Assembly: GCF_030378205.1 (NCBI RefSeq)
Contig: NZ_CP127385.1
Coordinates: 1,528,001 to 1,592,000, forward strand
Source of the DNA: Bradyrhizobium sp. NP1
GTDB lineage: Bacteria; Pseudomonadota; Alphaproteobacteria; Rhizobiales; Xanthobacteraceae
Direction: 5' to 3'
Length of the DNA stretch: 64,000 nucleotides
Position numbers and translations under genes: made by a program. The number at the start of each line of letters is the position of its first letter. Position 1 is the first letter of the stretch. Of this stretch, positions 45,455 through 53,194 are shown piece by piece. The notes beneath the pieces are model-generated. The model had not been told where the DNA came from, searched no databases, and was given only the letters and a program-made list of their open reading frames with translations.

Positions 45455-46005
45455 TCCTTCTTGCTTGCTGTGCCGGCGCCCAAGATCGTCTCCAGCACCT
45501 TGTCGGGATCGTCGCGATCGATCATCGCGCGCAGGAAGCGGCGGACGGTTTCGGCCCCCTCGGGCGGAATGTCGCCGAGCGCGCGGTTGATCCGGGTGGT
45601 CTGCAACCCCGCGAGCTTGGCGACCAGCGCTTCGCCCCGCGGCGTGGCGTAAAGAAGGCGCTGCCGGCGGTCGTTGTTGCCGGTCTTCTGCACGATGTAG
45701 CCCTCGTCGAGCAGCTGCTTGAGTACGCGGCCGAGCGACTGTTTGGTGATCCGCAGCACGTCGAGCAGGTCGGCGACCTTGAGTCCCGGATAGCGGTAGA
45801 CGAAATGTAGCACCCGGTGGTGGGCGCGGCCGAAGCCGAACGCCTCGAGCTCATGGTCGGGATCGCCGACGAAATCGCGGTAGGCGAAGAACAACAACTC
45901 GATGATATCCCAGCGCAAATCCGCCTCCCTCAAGGTCGGCGCACGGCTGTCGGCGAGCCGAGAATCAGGGCTCAACGCCGGAGCCGAGAAATTTATGTCA
46001 GTCAT
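45451..46005 (-). CDS. MarR-family winged-helix regulator
   Basis: DNA-binding protein of 184 residues from the ATG at 46005. The winged helix-turn-helix is visible as LHFVYRYPGLKVADLLDVLRITKQSLGRVLKQLLDEGYIVQ with the wing NNDRRQRLLYATPRGEALV. The C-terminal helices that dimerise are present. The gene is first in an operon with the OmpR-type regulator and kinase. A 21-bp palindrome (45994-46014) overlaps the start codon and is a candidate autoregulatory operator. A TTG at 46026 is a weaker alternative start. Small-molecule ligand unknown. Confidence 0.92.
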   Translation of the reverse strand: MTDINFSAPALSPDSRLADSRAPTLREADLRWDIIELLFFAYRDFVGDPDHELEAFGFGRAHHRVLHFVYRYPGLKVADLLDVLRITKQSLGRVLKQLLDEGYIVQKTGNNDRRQRLLYATPRGEALVAKLAGLQTTRINRALGDIPPEGAETVRRFLRAMIDRDDPDKVLETILGAGTASKKE

Positions 46006-46014
46006 GTTGACATA
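45994..46014. promoter_or_regulatory. Candidate MarR operator, 7-N7-7 palindrome
   Basis: TATGTCA-GTCATGT-TGACATA has perfect inverted 7-bp arms and covers the ATG of the MarR gene. MarR proteins commonly bind palindromes of this size next to their own start. A plus-strand TTGACA (46007-46012), 17 bp before TACAAA (46030-46035), overlaps the right arm and could be the -35 and -10 of a rightward promoter toward ilvE. Confidence 0.5.
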
Positions 46015-46035
46015 TCTTGGGTTCAATGTTACAAA

Positions 46036-46330
46036 ACCATCCAGCAGGACGAAATTTTAGATCGTTTCGCCCGAGACGATGTTTCAAGAGGCTTAAGACA
46101 GCCAAACGAGGCGACGGCTACGAATTGATCTACCGTGCGATTGTCGAGCGGCATTTCGACGAACATACTGGACTTCCGCACCCCGCAAAAGCATGTCCTG
46201 AACGGCATCCTGGCGACGGAAACCGGCCACGCGGCCGGTGGTGGCGAAGTCCAGACCTAGTAAGCCAGCAGGCCTGGAGAAACAGGCCGGCGCCAGAAGC
46301 TGCGCCGGTTCCCACAGCGGAAACAAGTCA
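46036..46330 (+). other. ilvE leader region with three hairpins, no gene seen
   Basis: The segment between the candidate promoter and ilvE holds no credible gene. Three inverted repeats are packed near its 3' end: ACCGGCC-ACGC-GGCCGGT (46222-46240 region), GCAGGCCTG-GAGAAA-CAGGCC (46265-46290 region) and CCGGCGC-CAGAAGCT-GCGCCGG (46288-46309). No T-run follows any of them. They could fold as an untranslated leader; no known riboswitch pattern was recognised. Confidence 0.4.
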
Positions 46331-47410
46331 ATGAGTTTGAAATTCGAAATCCAGCCCACAACGAATCCGACGTCCGAGAAGGAGCGCGCGGCAAAACTCG
46401 TGGACCCGGGCTTCGGCCGGATTTTCACCGATCACATGGCTGTGGTCCGCTACAATCCGGCCAAGGGCTGGCATGGCGCGCGCATCGAATCCCGCGCGAA
46501 TTTCCCGCTCGATCCCGCCCTTGCCGTCCTGCATTACGCGCAGGAGATTTTCGAAGGCCTCAAGGCCTACAGGCGCGCCGACGGCGGCGTGAACCTGTTC
46601 CGCCCCGACGCCAATGCGAGGCGATTCTGGAATTCGGCCGAGCGCATGGCGATGGCGCCGCTGCCCGAGGCCGTGTTCATCGAAGCCGTCGAACAGCTCG
46701 TGCGCATCGACCGCGCCTGGATACCGGGCGGCGAGGGCAGCCTCTACCTGCGGCCCTTCATGATCGCGAGCGAGGTCTTCCTCGGGGTGAAGCCATCGGC
46801 GGAATACATCTTCGCCGTCATCGCCTCGCCGGTCGGCTCCTATTTCAAGGGCGGGCCTGCGCCGGTGTCGATCTGGGTGTCGGAGAACTACACGCGCGCC
46901 GCGATCGGCGGCACCGGCGCGGTCAAGTGCGGCGGCAATTACGCGGCGAGCCTGCGCGCGCAGGCCGAGGCCATCAATCACGGCTGCGATCAGGTCGTTT
47001 TCCTCGACGCAGTCGAGCGCCGCTACATCGAGGAACTCGGCGGCATGAACATCTTCTTCGCGTTCGACGACGGTTCGCTGCTGACGCCGCCGCTCGGCAC
47101 GATCCTGCCGGGCATCACCCGCGATTCGATCATCGCGCTGGCCAAGGATTACGGCACGCGCGTGCGCGAGGAGGTCTACACGATCGATCAGTGGCGCACT
47201 GACGCCGCCAGCGGAAAGCTGAAGGAGGCCTTCGCCTGCGGCACGGCCGCCGTCATCTCGCCGATCGGCAAGGTGTGCTCGGGGAGCGGCGATTTTCTCA
47301 TCAGCGGCGGCGCCGCCGGCCCCGTTGCCATGGGGCTGCGCAAGAAGCTAGTCGACATCCAGTACGGCCGCGAGCCCGACCCGCACAACTGGATCAGAAA
47401 CGTCGTGTGA
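46331..47410 (+). CDS. ilvE: Branched-chain amino acid aminotransferase
   Basis: Fold-type IV PLP transaminase of 359 residues catalysing the last step of valine, leucine and isoleucine synthesis. Typical segments are LDPALAVLHYAQEIFEGLKAYR, LYLRPFMIASE, the PLP-Lys segment AVKCGGNYAASL, and the phosphate-binding EELGGMNIFF and LPGITRDSIIALA. Length fits the longer eukaryote-like BCAT form found in many alphaproteobacteria. The ATG at 46331 gives MSLKFEIQPTTNPTSEKER; residues upstream in frame are not family sequence. Confidence 0.95.
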   Translation: MSLKFEIQPTTNPTSEKERAAKLVDPGFGRIFTDHMAVVRYNPAKGWHGARIESRANFPLDPALAVLHYAQEIFEGLKAYRRADGGVNLFRPDANARRFWNSAERMAMAPLPEAVFIEAVEQLVRIDRAWIPGGEGSLYLRPFMIASEVFLGVKPSAEYIFAVIASPVGSYFKGGPAPVSIWVSENYTRAAIGGTGAVKCGGNYAASLRAQAEAINHGCDQVVFLDAVERRYIEELGGMNIFFAFDDGSLLTPPLGTILPGITRDSIIALAKDYGTRVREEVYTIDQWRTDAASGKLKEAFACGTAAVISPIGKVCSGSGDFLISGGAAGPVAMGLRKKLVDIQYGREPDPHNWIRNVV

Positions 47411-47439
47411 CCCGCGGCGGAATGATTCCGCTGCTCTCG

Positions 47440-47592
47440 CGACAGGGGCTGCTTTTCCCCTCTCCCCCTGTGGGAGAGGGTGCCCGAACGAAGTGAGGGC
47501 GGGTGAGGGGTTTCTCTCCGCGGACACAGACCCCTCATCCGTCGCGGACTTCGTCCGCGCCACCTTCTCCCACAGGGGGAGAAGGGAAGTGA
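47440..47592. repeat. Palindromic intergenic repeat between ilvE and hisS
   Basis: Long imperfect palindrome: TTTTCCCCTCTCCCCCTGTG at the left and CTCCCACAGGGGGAGAAGGG at the right pair across an inner segment containing GGTGAGGGGTTTCTC and GACCCCTCATCC. One such element lies also between rsmD and mutL. It follows the ilvE stop and may contribute to transcript ends. Confidence 0.7.
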
Positions 47593-47643
47593 GCATTGCG
47601 GCGCGGCGCTACGGCTGCTAACTCGGCATCGCTTATGTTGTAA

Positions 47644-47661
47644 GTCAACATTATTGTTGAC
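47644..47661. promoter_or_regulatory. Perfect palindrome upstream of hisS
   Basis: GTCAACA-TTAT-TGTTGAC is a perfect 7-N4-7 inverted repeat ending 23 bp before the hisS start codon. It is AT-richer than the surroundings and well placed for an operator. The same TGTTGAC core occurs at the MarR start (46006-46011 region). No regulator can be named. Confidence 0.4.
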
Positions 47662-47684
47662 GTACGAACCTGACAACGAGCGAC

Positions 47685-49307
47685 ATGTCCGAAAAACCGA
47701 AAAAACCGCAAAAGCTGAAGGCGCGCCTGCCGCGCGGGCTGGAGGATCGCGGGCCCGCCGCGATCCGCGCCACGCGCCAGATGGTGGAGAAGATCCGCGC
47801 CGTCTACGAGCGCTACGGCTTCGAGCCGGTGGAGACGCCGGCGTTCGAATACACCGATGCGCTGGGCAAATTCCTGCCCGACCAGGATCGCCCCAACGAG
47901 GGCGTGTTCTCGTTCCAGGACGACGACGAGCAGTGGATTTCGCTGCGCTACGACCTCACCGCGCCGCTCGCGCGCTACGTGGCGGAGAATTTCGACACGC
48001 TGCCAAAACCCTATCGCAGCTATCGCTTCGGCTACGTGTTCCGCAACGAGAAGCCGGGCCCGGGCCGCTTCCGCCAGTTCATGCAGTTCGACGCCGACAC
48101 GGTGGGCTCCGGCTCGCCGGCGGCGGACGCCGAGATCTGCATGATGGCGGCCGACACCATGGAGGCGCTCGGCATTTCCCGCGGCGCCTATGTCGTGAAG
48201 GTCAACAACCGCAAGGTGCTCGACGGCGTGATGGAGAGCATCGGGCTCGCGGGCGATGCCAACGCGGGGCGGCGGCTTACCGTGCTGCGCGCAATCGACA
48301 AGCTTGATCGCCTCGGCGTGCAGGGCGTGCGCGAATTGCTCGGCGATGGCCGCAAGGATGACAGCGGCGATTTCACCAAGGGCGCGGGGCTGAATGCCGC
48401 GCAGATCGGGAAGATCGAAGCCTTCGTGAATGCGCGCGCCGCGGTGCAGTCGCCGACCTTCGCCTATGGCGGCGATCCCGATCTGCTCAAGCGCGTTGCC
48501 GGCGATCCCGACCAGAAGGCGCGCGAGTATGACACCGCGCGCAAGATCGCGGACTGGCTGCGCGGCAGCTTTGCCGATTCGAAGCTGGCGCTCGAAGGGC
48601 TCGACGAACTCGTGGAGATCGCGCGGCTGGTCGATGCCGCGGGTTACGACGGCAAGGTGATCGTCGATCCCTCCGTCGTGCGCGGGCTCGAATATTACAC
48701 CGGCCCGGTCTACGAGGTCGAACTGCTGCTCGACACCAAGGACGAGAAGGGCCGCCCCGTGCGGTTCGGCTCGGTCGGCGGCGGCGGCCGCTATGATGGT
48801 CTCGTCTCGCGCTTCCGCGGCGAGGTGGTGCCTGCAACCGGCTTCTCGATCGGCGTGTCGCGGCTGCAGGCGGCGCTGACGCTGCTGGGCCAGCTCGACA
48901 CGCGGGTGGAATTCGGACCCGTCGTCGTCACCGTGTTCGACCGCGATCGCCTCGCCGATTACCAGGCGATGGTCGCGACCTTGCGCAACGCTCCTCTTGA
49001 TCCGGCAAAGCCGGATGGTCCTCGCATCCGTGCCGAGCTCTATCTCGGCAACCCCAAGAACATGGGCAACCAGCTCAAATATGCCGACCGGCGCAACGCT
49101 CCCTGCGTGATCATCCAGGGCTCGGACGAGAAGGCGCGCGGCGAGGTGCAGATCAAGGATCTGATCGAGGGCGCCAAGGCCGCCGCTGCGATCGCCTCCA
49201 ACCAGGAATGGCGCGAGACGCGGCCGGCGCAGTTCTCCTGCAAGGAGAGCGAGATCGTCGCGCGCGTGCGCGAGGTGTTGGCGCGCCATGACGTGAAATG
49301 GGACTAG
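47685..49307 (+). CDS. hisS: Histidyl-tRNA synthetase
   Basis: Class II aminoacyl-tRNA synthetase of 540 residues. N-terminal [23 protein letters not shown] precedes motif 1. Motif 2 is seen as [20 protein letters not shown]. The histidine-A box reads [14 protein letters not shown]. Motif 3 is [11 protein letters not shown], and the C-terminal anticodon-binding domain has [11 protein letters not shown]. It is about 110 residues longer than E. coli HisS and resembles the divergent alphaproteobacterial type that recognises a tRNA-His without the G-1 base. The ATG at 47685 is the only sensible start. Transcribed alone, with a palindrome in its promoter region. Confidence 0.96.
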   Translation: MSEKPKKPQKLKARLPRGLEDRGPAAIRATRQMVEKIRAVYERYGFEPVETPAFEYTDALGKFLPDQDRPNEGVFSFQDDDEQWISLRYDLTAPLARYVAENFDTLPKPYRSYRFGYVFRNEKPGPGRFRQFMQFDADTVGSGSPAADAEICMMAADTMEALGISRGAYVVKVNNRKVLDGVMESIGLAGDANAGRRLTVLRAIDKLDRLGVQGVRELLGDGRKDDSGDFTKGAGLNAAQIGKIEAFVNARAAVQSPTFAYGGDPDLLKRVAGDPDQKAREYDTARKIADWLRGSFADSKLALEGLDELVEIARLVDAAGYDGKVIVDPSVVRGLEYYTGPVYEVELLLDTKDEKGRPVRFGSVGGGGRYDGLVSRFRGEVVPATGFSIGVSRLQAALTLLGQLDTRVEFGPVVVTVFDRDRLADYQAMVATLRNAPLDPAKPDGPRIRAELYLGNPKNMGNQLKYADRRNAPCVIIQGSDEKARGEVQIKDLIEGAKAAAAIASNQEWRETRPAQFSCKESEIVARVREVLARHDVKWD

Positions 49308-49482
49308 TCCACATGGCGAGGAGGCGCAGGCAGGATGCCGCCAGCGCATGACTTGGCGGTTGCGCCGCCTCGAACCATGAGGACAATAAGACATCCTTCG
49401 AGACGCGGCCTGGCGGCCGCTCCTTAAGGATGACGACAGCGATTGTGGCGGCTGCGCCGTATGAACACAAAGGGAGAAAACG
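49308..49482. repeat. Degenerate palindromic repeat region between hisS and a tautomerase gene
   Basis: GGCGAGGAGGCGCAGGCAG and GCCGCCTCGAACCATGAGGA, followed by GAGACGCGGCCTGGCGGCCG, form overlapping imperfect inverted repeats. The TTCGAGACGCGGCC... CCTTAAGGATGACGACAG string resembles a dispersed repeat I recall in this genus. No gene is seen. Confidence 0.5.
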
Positions 49483-49695
49483 ATGCCTGAGATCACCGTG
49501 AGCATGGCCATCGGCCGCACCGACGAGCAGAAGGCCGGCATGATGCGCGACATCACCCAGGCGCTGGTGACGAATCTCGGCGTCGATGCCAACGACGTGG
49601 TGATCCAGATCAACGAGGCGCCGCTCGCCCACAAGATGAAGGGTGGCAAGACGTTTGTGGAACGCCGCGCCGCGGCCGCCGCCGCGAAGAAGTGA
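49483..49695 (+). CDS. 4-oxalocrotonate tautomerase-family protein
   Basis: Small protein of 70 residues. After removal of Met the chain begins with the catalytic Pro1 (MPEITVSMAIGRTDEQK), the key residue of the tautomerase superfamily. DITQALVTNLGVDANDVVIQINE matches the family helix and beta strands. The C-terminus (RRAAAAAAKK) is Ala- and Lys-rich and unusual. Known members isomerise enols such as 2-hydroxymuconate; the substrate here is unknown. Ribosome site AAGGGAGAAAACG precedes the ATG. Confidence 0.88.
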   Translation: MPEITVSMAIGRTDEQKAGMMRDITQALVTNLGVDANDVVIQINEAPLAHKMKGGKTFVERRAAAAAAKK

Positions 49696-49741
49696 GGCGG
49701 TCTACCCCCTCCGACACGGGGAGAGGGTAAGAAAGAGTGCC

Positions 49742-50137
49742 ATGGACGCGCGCAATCACATCAGGATCGGCATCAGCGCCGAGCGCTTCCTGGTCGTGCC
49801 GCCGGAGCGCACGGTCGGGCATTTCCTCGCCGGCATGCCGATGGTCTATGCGACGCCGATGATGATCCTGGAAATGGAGATGGCGGCGTGCGATGCGCTC
49901 GTCGGCCATCTCGAGCCGGGCTGGATCACGGTCGGCACCGAGGTCGATGTCCGCCATCTCGCGGCCTCGCCGGTCGGCGCCACCATCCGCACCACTGCAA
50001 GGGTGATCGAGGTGGTGCGCCGCGTGATCCGCTTCGAGGTCGAGGCCTTCGATGGCGAGCGCAGGATCGGCGCGGGCCGCCATGGCCGCGGGCTCGTCAA
50101 TACGGATCAATTCCAGAAGCGGTTCGGGGCGGGCTGA
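49742..50137 (+). CDS. FlK-like hotdog-fold thioesterase
   Basis: Acyl-CoA thioesterase homologue of 131 residues, related to fluoroacetyl-CoA thioesterase FlK. The catalytic triad of FlK can be matched with a constant offset of four: Thr38 (in VYATPMMILEMEMAA), Glu46 eight residues later, and His72 (in VDVRHLAASPVG) for FlK Thr42, Glu50 and His76. Specificity for fluoroacetyl-CoA cannot be inferred, since the Phe gate residues were not checked. The ATG at 49742 opens on the fold; a longer frame upstream is unlikely. Confidence 0.85.
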   Translation: MDARNHIRIGISAERFLVVPPERTVGHFLAGMPMVYATPMMILEMEMAACDALVGHLEPGWITVGTEVDVRHLAASPVGATIRTTARVIEVVRRVIRFEVEAFDGERRIGAGRHGRGLVNTDQFQKRFGAG

Positions 50138-50168
50138 CGATATCAGCCCGGCAATGACGATCGCGCAA

Positions 50169-51005
50169 CTACTTCGCCAGCTCCTTCGAGCGCCGCGTTG
50201 CGGCGGCGATCGCGCGGATCATCAGCGGTTGCAGGCCGCCCTCTCCCATCAGCACCTCCAGCGCCGCGGCCGTGGTGCCGCCCGGCGAGGTCACATTCTG
50301 CCGCAGCGTCGCCGCGTCGAGGTCGGAGCGGTGCAGGAGCTCGCCTGATCCGGCGACCGTCTCGCGCGCCAGCTTCATTGCGAGCGCCTCCGGCAGGCCG
50401 GCTTCGACGCCGGCGCGCGCCAGCTCCTCCGCAAGCAGGAAGATATAGGCAGGTCCCGAGCCGGAGACCGCCGTCACCGCGTCCATCAGGCTCTCGTCCT
50501 CCACCCATTCGACCGAGCCGGTGGCCGAGAGCAGCGCGTCGGCGGTGGCCCGCTGCGCCGGCGTAACGGCTTTCGCTGCAACGGCGACCGTGATGCCGCG
50601 CCCGATCGAGGCCGGCGTGTTCGGCATCGCGCGCACCACCGTGTCGCCGAACGTCGTGGCGAGTGAAGCGATGGTGGTGCCGGCCATGATCGAGACCACC
50701 AGCGTCTTTGCGGTCGTGAACGGCTTCAGCTTCGCACCGGCCTCGCGGAAGGATTGCGGCTTCACCGCGACGACCAGCGTCTCGATCGCGCCCGCCGCTT
50801 GGGGCGTCGGATTGAGCCGCACGCCCTTGGCTGCGAGCGCCGCAATTTCAGAGGAGGGCTGCGGCTCGATCACGACGACGCGTCCGGCGTCGAGGCCCTG
50901 CGCCAGCCAGCCGGCCAACATCGCCCCGCCCATCTTGCCGGCGCCGGCGAGCGCGATCGTGCCTTTGATGTCTTGCAGCGCCTTGTTGTTGCTCAAAGTG
51001 ATCAC
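50169..51005 (-). CDS. proC: Pyrroline-5-carboxylate reductase
   Basis: NADPH-dependent last step of proline synthesis, 278 residues. The Rossmann site reads TIALAGAGKMGGAMLAGWL, and the central VRAMPNTPASIGRG matches ProC. The C-terminal signature VTAVSGSGPAYIFLLAEELARAGVEAGLP and QNVTSPGGTTAAALEVL is diagnostic. The start is unclear: GTG at 51008 or 51005 and TTG at 50996 are in frame without a good ribosome site; GTG at 51005 was chosen. The 5' flank is filled with palindromic repeats. Confidence 0.93.
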   Translation of the reverse strand: MITLSNNKALQDIKGTIALAGAGKMGGAMLAGWLAQGLDAGRVVVIEPQPSSEIAALAAKGVRLNPTPQAAGAIETLVVAVKPQSFREAGAKLKPFTTAKTLVVSIMAGTTIASLATTFGDTVVRAMPNTPASIGRGITVAVAAKAVTPAQRATADALLSATGSVEWVEDESLMDAVTAVSGSGPAYIFLLAEELARAGVEAGLPEALAMKLARETVAGSGELLHRSDLDAATLRQNVTSPGGTTAAALEVLMGEGGLQPLMIRAIAAATRRSKELAK

Positions 51006-51021
51006 CACGAACACTGCTGTC

Positions 51022-51060
51022 GTCCCCGCCTGGTGCGCAATTGCGCACGGGAGCGGGGAC
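51022..51060. repeat. Palindromic repeat near proC start
   Basis: GTCCCCGC at the left pairs with GCGGGGAC at the right, and the centre GTGCGCAATTGCGCAC is itself a perfect palindrome. It starts 17 bp from the proC start and probably forms a stable cruciform. Confidence 0.7.
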
Positions 51061-51114
51061 CCATAACCACAGGCGGTTCTAGTGAAGCGCAGACCGGGCG
51101 ACAAGCATTTAACT

Positions 51115-51195
51115 GTCATGGCCGGGCTTGACCCGGCCATCCATCCCCCTTGAGGGCTTTGATCGATGGATGCGCGGGTCAAGCCCGCGCATGAC
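51115..51195. repeat. Large palindromic repeat with compensatory arm changes
   Basis: Left arm GTCATGGCCGGGCTTGACCC... and right arm complement GTCATGCGCGGGCTTGACCC... differ by paired changes: in each arm the inner hairpin (GCCGGG...CCCGGC versus GCGCGGG...CCCGCGC) stays self-complementary. Both continue with CATCCATC. It ends 10 bp before the stop of the YbjN gene. Confidence 0.7.
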
Positions 51196-51205
51196 GAGAC
51201 TTCGC

Positions 51206-51706
51206 CTACGCCTCGCCCTCGGTCTCGAACATCGCCGCCGCCATCGCCTCCGGCGCGGACTTGCCGGCCCAGACCACGAATTGCAGCGCCGGATAATAGC
51301 GCTCGCAGGCCTGGACCGCGGCCAGCAGCATGCTCTCGCATTGCGCGGTCGAGGCGCTGGCGCCGCCGGGCAGCACCAGGGCCTGGCGGTGCATGATCAT
51401 GCCGGTGTGGGTCCAGATGTCGAAATGCCCGATCCACAATTGCTCGTTGATCGCGGCGATCACCCGCTGCACCTCGGCAAGTCGCGCGGGCGGAATCTTC
51501 ATGTCGAAGGCGCAGGCCAGATGCAGCGCCTCGATCTCGCTCATCCAGGTGAAGGAGAGCTGGTAGTCGGTCCATTCGCCCTTGGCGACGATCGTGACCT
51601 CGTCCTCGCCGGAGCGCTCGAACGCCCAATTGTTGTCGGTGGCGACGTCCTCGACCACCGCGAGCGGATTGTTCCGGGAATCAATAACGCCTTCGAGCAA
51701 GGACAT
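51206..51706 (-). CDS. YbjN domain-containing protein
   Basis: Cytoplasmic protein of 166 residues of the YbjN/T3SS-chaperone-like fold. Segments matching the family are VVEDVATDNNWAFERSGEDEVTIVAKGEW, QLSFTWMSEIEALHLACAFDMKIP and NEQLWIGHFDIWTHTGMIMHRQAL. In E. coli YbjN affects motility and stress traits, but its biochemistry is unknown. The ATG at 51706 with an AGAGG ribosome site gives the common N-terminus MSLLEGVIDSRNNPL. Confidence 0.85.
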   Translation of the reverse strand: MSLLEGVIDSRNNPLAVVEDVATDNNWAFERSGEDEVTIVAKGEWTDYQLSFTWMSEIEALHLACAFDMKIPPARLAEVQRVIAAINEQLWIGHFDIWTHTGMIMHRQALVLPGGASASTAQCESMLLAAVQACERYYPALQFVVWAGKSAPEAMAAAMFETEGEA

Positions 51707-52038
51707 GCCTCTCGACCTCTGACTTTCGCAAACTTTATTGATACGCAACGCAGCGGCTCCGGCGCGCGCACCCTCGCGCGTGGTGCCGGCTGCAATCCCG
51801 CGGGGATGGTCCGGGCTTGCGCGATCAAGTGATGTGATTTGCGGAATCCGCGCAACGCTGCCTTGAGTCCGTCCACAGCGAAAGGCCCGCTCGTCCACAA
51901 CTCATCGCCGTCACTCCAGAACAAACCGGAATCGGATTCGGGAAGGCCCGCCACAATCGTTAATTTCTTTGCCGGCGCCGCGGGGCGGGGCGCTCCGGAC
52001 TCGCTCGACGGCATTGCCGGCATGCCGTTTGCCCATGG

Positions 52039-52208
52039 CTGGTGCCGCCGATCTGAAGTTCCTGCAGCGGGCGCGCAGATTCACGTCAGGAGCTTCAGAT
52101 CGAGAAAGCGGCACCAGAATCATGGGTTTGCTGGCGCCCTCCAGCTTTCCGCAGTTGGTGTACGAGATCGCAGCACGTGCATCACGAACTTCGGAAAGCG
52201 GGCGCCAG
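52039..52208. repeat. Double-hairpin repeat, divergent copy (hairpins D and E)
   Basis: Two hairpins, D at 52039-52117 (79 bp) and E at 52131-52208 (78 bp), with a 13-bp spacer AATCATGGGTTTG that matches 9 of 13 positions of the spacer at 8984-8996. D: CTGGTGCCGC pairs with GCGGCACCAG; an AGAAA bulge lies in the right arm; CGATCTGAAG and TCCTG pair on. E: CTGGCGCCC pairs with GGGCGCCAG; a TCCA bulge lies in the left arm; GCTTTCCG and further bases pair on. Bulged arms face each other, as in the copy at 8906. The rest of the 566 bp between the YbjN gene and the riboswitch holds no credible gene. Confidence 0.85.
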
Positions 52209-52272
52209 GCCCCTTGCTGCGCTGCCGCCGAGGCGTCATAATTCGTATGGCTGTCCATGTCGGGCAGCCATG

Positions 52273-52424
52273 TTCTCAGGGCGGGGTGAAAGTCCCCACC
52301 GGCGGTAAGGACCTGCACAACACCAGGCCCAAGCCCGCGAGCGCCTTCTTCGGCAGCGAGGAAGGGTCAGCAGATTCGGTGTGAATCCGAAGCCGACGGT
52401 GACAGTCCGGATGAAAGAGAACGG
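52273..52424 (+). ncRNA. FMN riboswitch (RFN element)
   Basis: Conserved FMN-aptamer blocks are all present in order: TTCTCAGGGCGGGGTGAAAG, CCCCACCGGCGGTAAGG, AGCCCGCGAGCGCC, a variable arm, GGGTCAGCAGATTCGGTG, AATCCGAAGCCGACGGT and CAGTCCGGATGAAAGAGAAC. It lies 80 bp upstream of ribH. FMN binding should reduce ribH expression. A GC hairpin (CGCGCTTTTGCGCG near 52440) follows without a T-run, so control may be at translation. Confidence 0.97.
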
Positions 52425-52504
52425 TCACGGTGGTTCCACGCGCTTTTGCGCGGGGTGTCGTCGTTCCGTGTGCCCTGATTCTGGTCCTTAAACCGAGGAA
52501 AGCC

Positions 52505-53068
52505 ATGAATCAGATGTTGCAAGAAGCTGAAGCTCCCATCACCAACGCCACGCCCGAGCCGCCTGATCGTTCGCCGGCGCCCGCGCATCCGCGCTTCGCC
52601 AAGCCGCAGCGCATCGCCTTCGTGCAGGCCTCCTGGCATCGCGAGGTGGTCGAGGAGGCGCGGATCGCCTTCCTGAAGGAGATCGAGGCGCGGCACATCG
52701 CCCGCGACCGGGTCGACCTGTTCGAGGTGCCGGGTTCGTTCGAGATCCCGCTGCATGCGCAGCTGCTCGCCAAGACGCGCCGCTACACCGCGATCGTCGC
52801 CGCCGGGCTGATCGTCGACGGCGGCATCTATCGCCACGAGTTCGTTGCCGACACCGTGATCAAGGCGTTGATGGACGTGCAGCTCCGCACCGAGGTGCCG
52901 GTGTTCTCGGCGGTGCTGACGCCGCAGCAGTTCCACGAGACCGCGGCGCATTTCGACTTCTTCCGCAAGCATTTTGCGATCAAGGGCGTCGAGGTGGCGG
53001 AGGCCTGTGCCACGACGCTGCACAGCCTGGAGCGGCTGCGCGGCCAGGTTGCGGCCGGGATCGTGTGA
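52505..53068 (+). CDS. ribH: 6,7-dimethyl-8-ribityllumazine synthase (RibH2 type)
   Basis: Penultimate step of riboflavin synthesis, 187 residues. After a 30-residue Pro/Ala-rich N-terminus the fold is seen: RIAFVQASWHREVVEEARIAF, the substrate loop VPGSFEIPLHAQLL and GLIVDGGIYRHEFVADTVIKAL with the catalytic His. Sequence detail (SWHREVVEE, GGIYRHEF) resembles RibH2 of Brucella and Mesorhizobium, a decameric type, rather than RibH1. In those genera RibH2 also stands alone behind an FMN riboswitch. GAGGAAAGCC precedes the ATG. Confidence 0.95.
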   Translation: MNQMLQEAEAPITNATPEPPDRSPAPAHPRFAKPQRIAFVQASWHREVVEEARIAFLKEIEARHIARDRVDLFEVPGSFEIPLHAQLLAKTRRYTAIVAAGLIVDGGIYRHEFVADTVIKALMDVQLRTEVPVFSAVLTPQQFHETAAHFDFFRKHFAIKGVEVAEACATTLHSLERLRGQVAAGIV

Positions 53069-53077
53069 TGTGTGGTG

Positions 53078-53104
53078 GTGGCGGGCGCGGCTAACGCCCG
53101 CCAC
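53078..53104 (+). terminator. Hairpin after ribH, likely terminator
   Basis: Perfect 10-bp stem GTGGCGGGCG / CGCCCGCCAC with a 7-nt loop, starting 10 bp after the ribH stop and followed by ATTTCGG. The T-run is short, so efficiency is uncertain. It suggests that coxC is transcribed separately from ribH. Confidence 0.55.
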
Positions 53105-53194
53105 ATTTCGGCTGATTGTCTTTCCTGCCGCCGCGCCTGTACATTCGGCGGCGGGAGGAGGCGCGTCCGTGGCGACGGAGGCGCCGAGACGGTC

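Noticed and set aside
46079-46096. Five-codon ORF (MFQEA) in the ilvE leader as a leader peptide
   Set aside because: It contains no run of Ile, Leu or Val codons and no ribosome site, so attenuation by it is not supported.
47535-49649. Long open frame antisense to hisS
   Set aside because: hisS is unambiguous; the antisense frame has no start site or family similarity.
51839-52384. Open frames on both strands across the double-hairpin repeat and into the FMN riboswitch
   Set aside because: They run through repeat stems and the aptamer, show no family pattern and lack ribosome sites.
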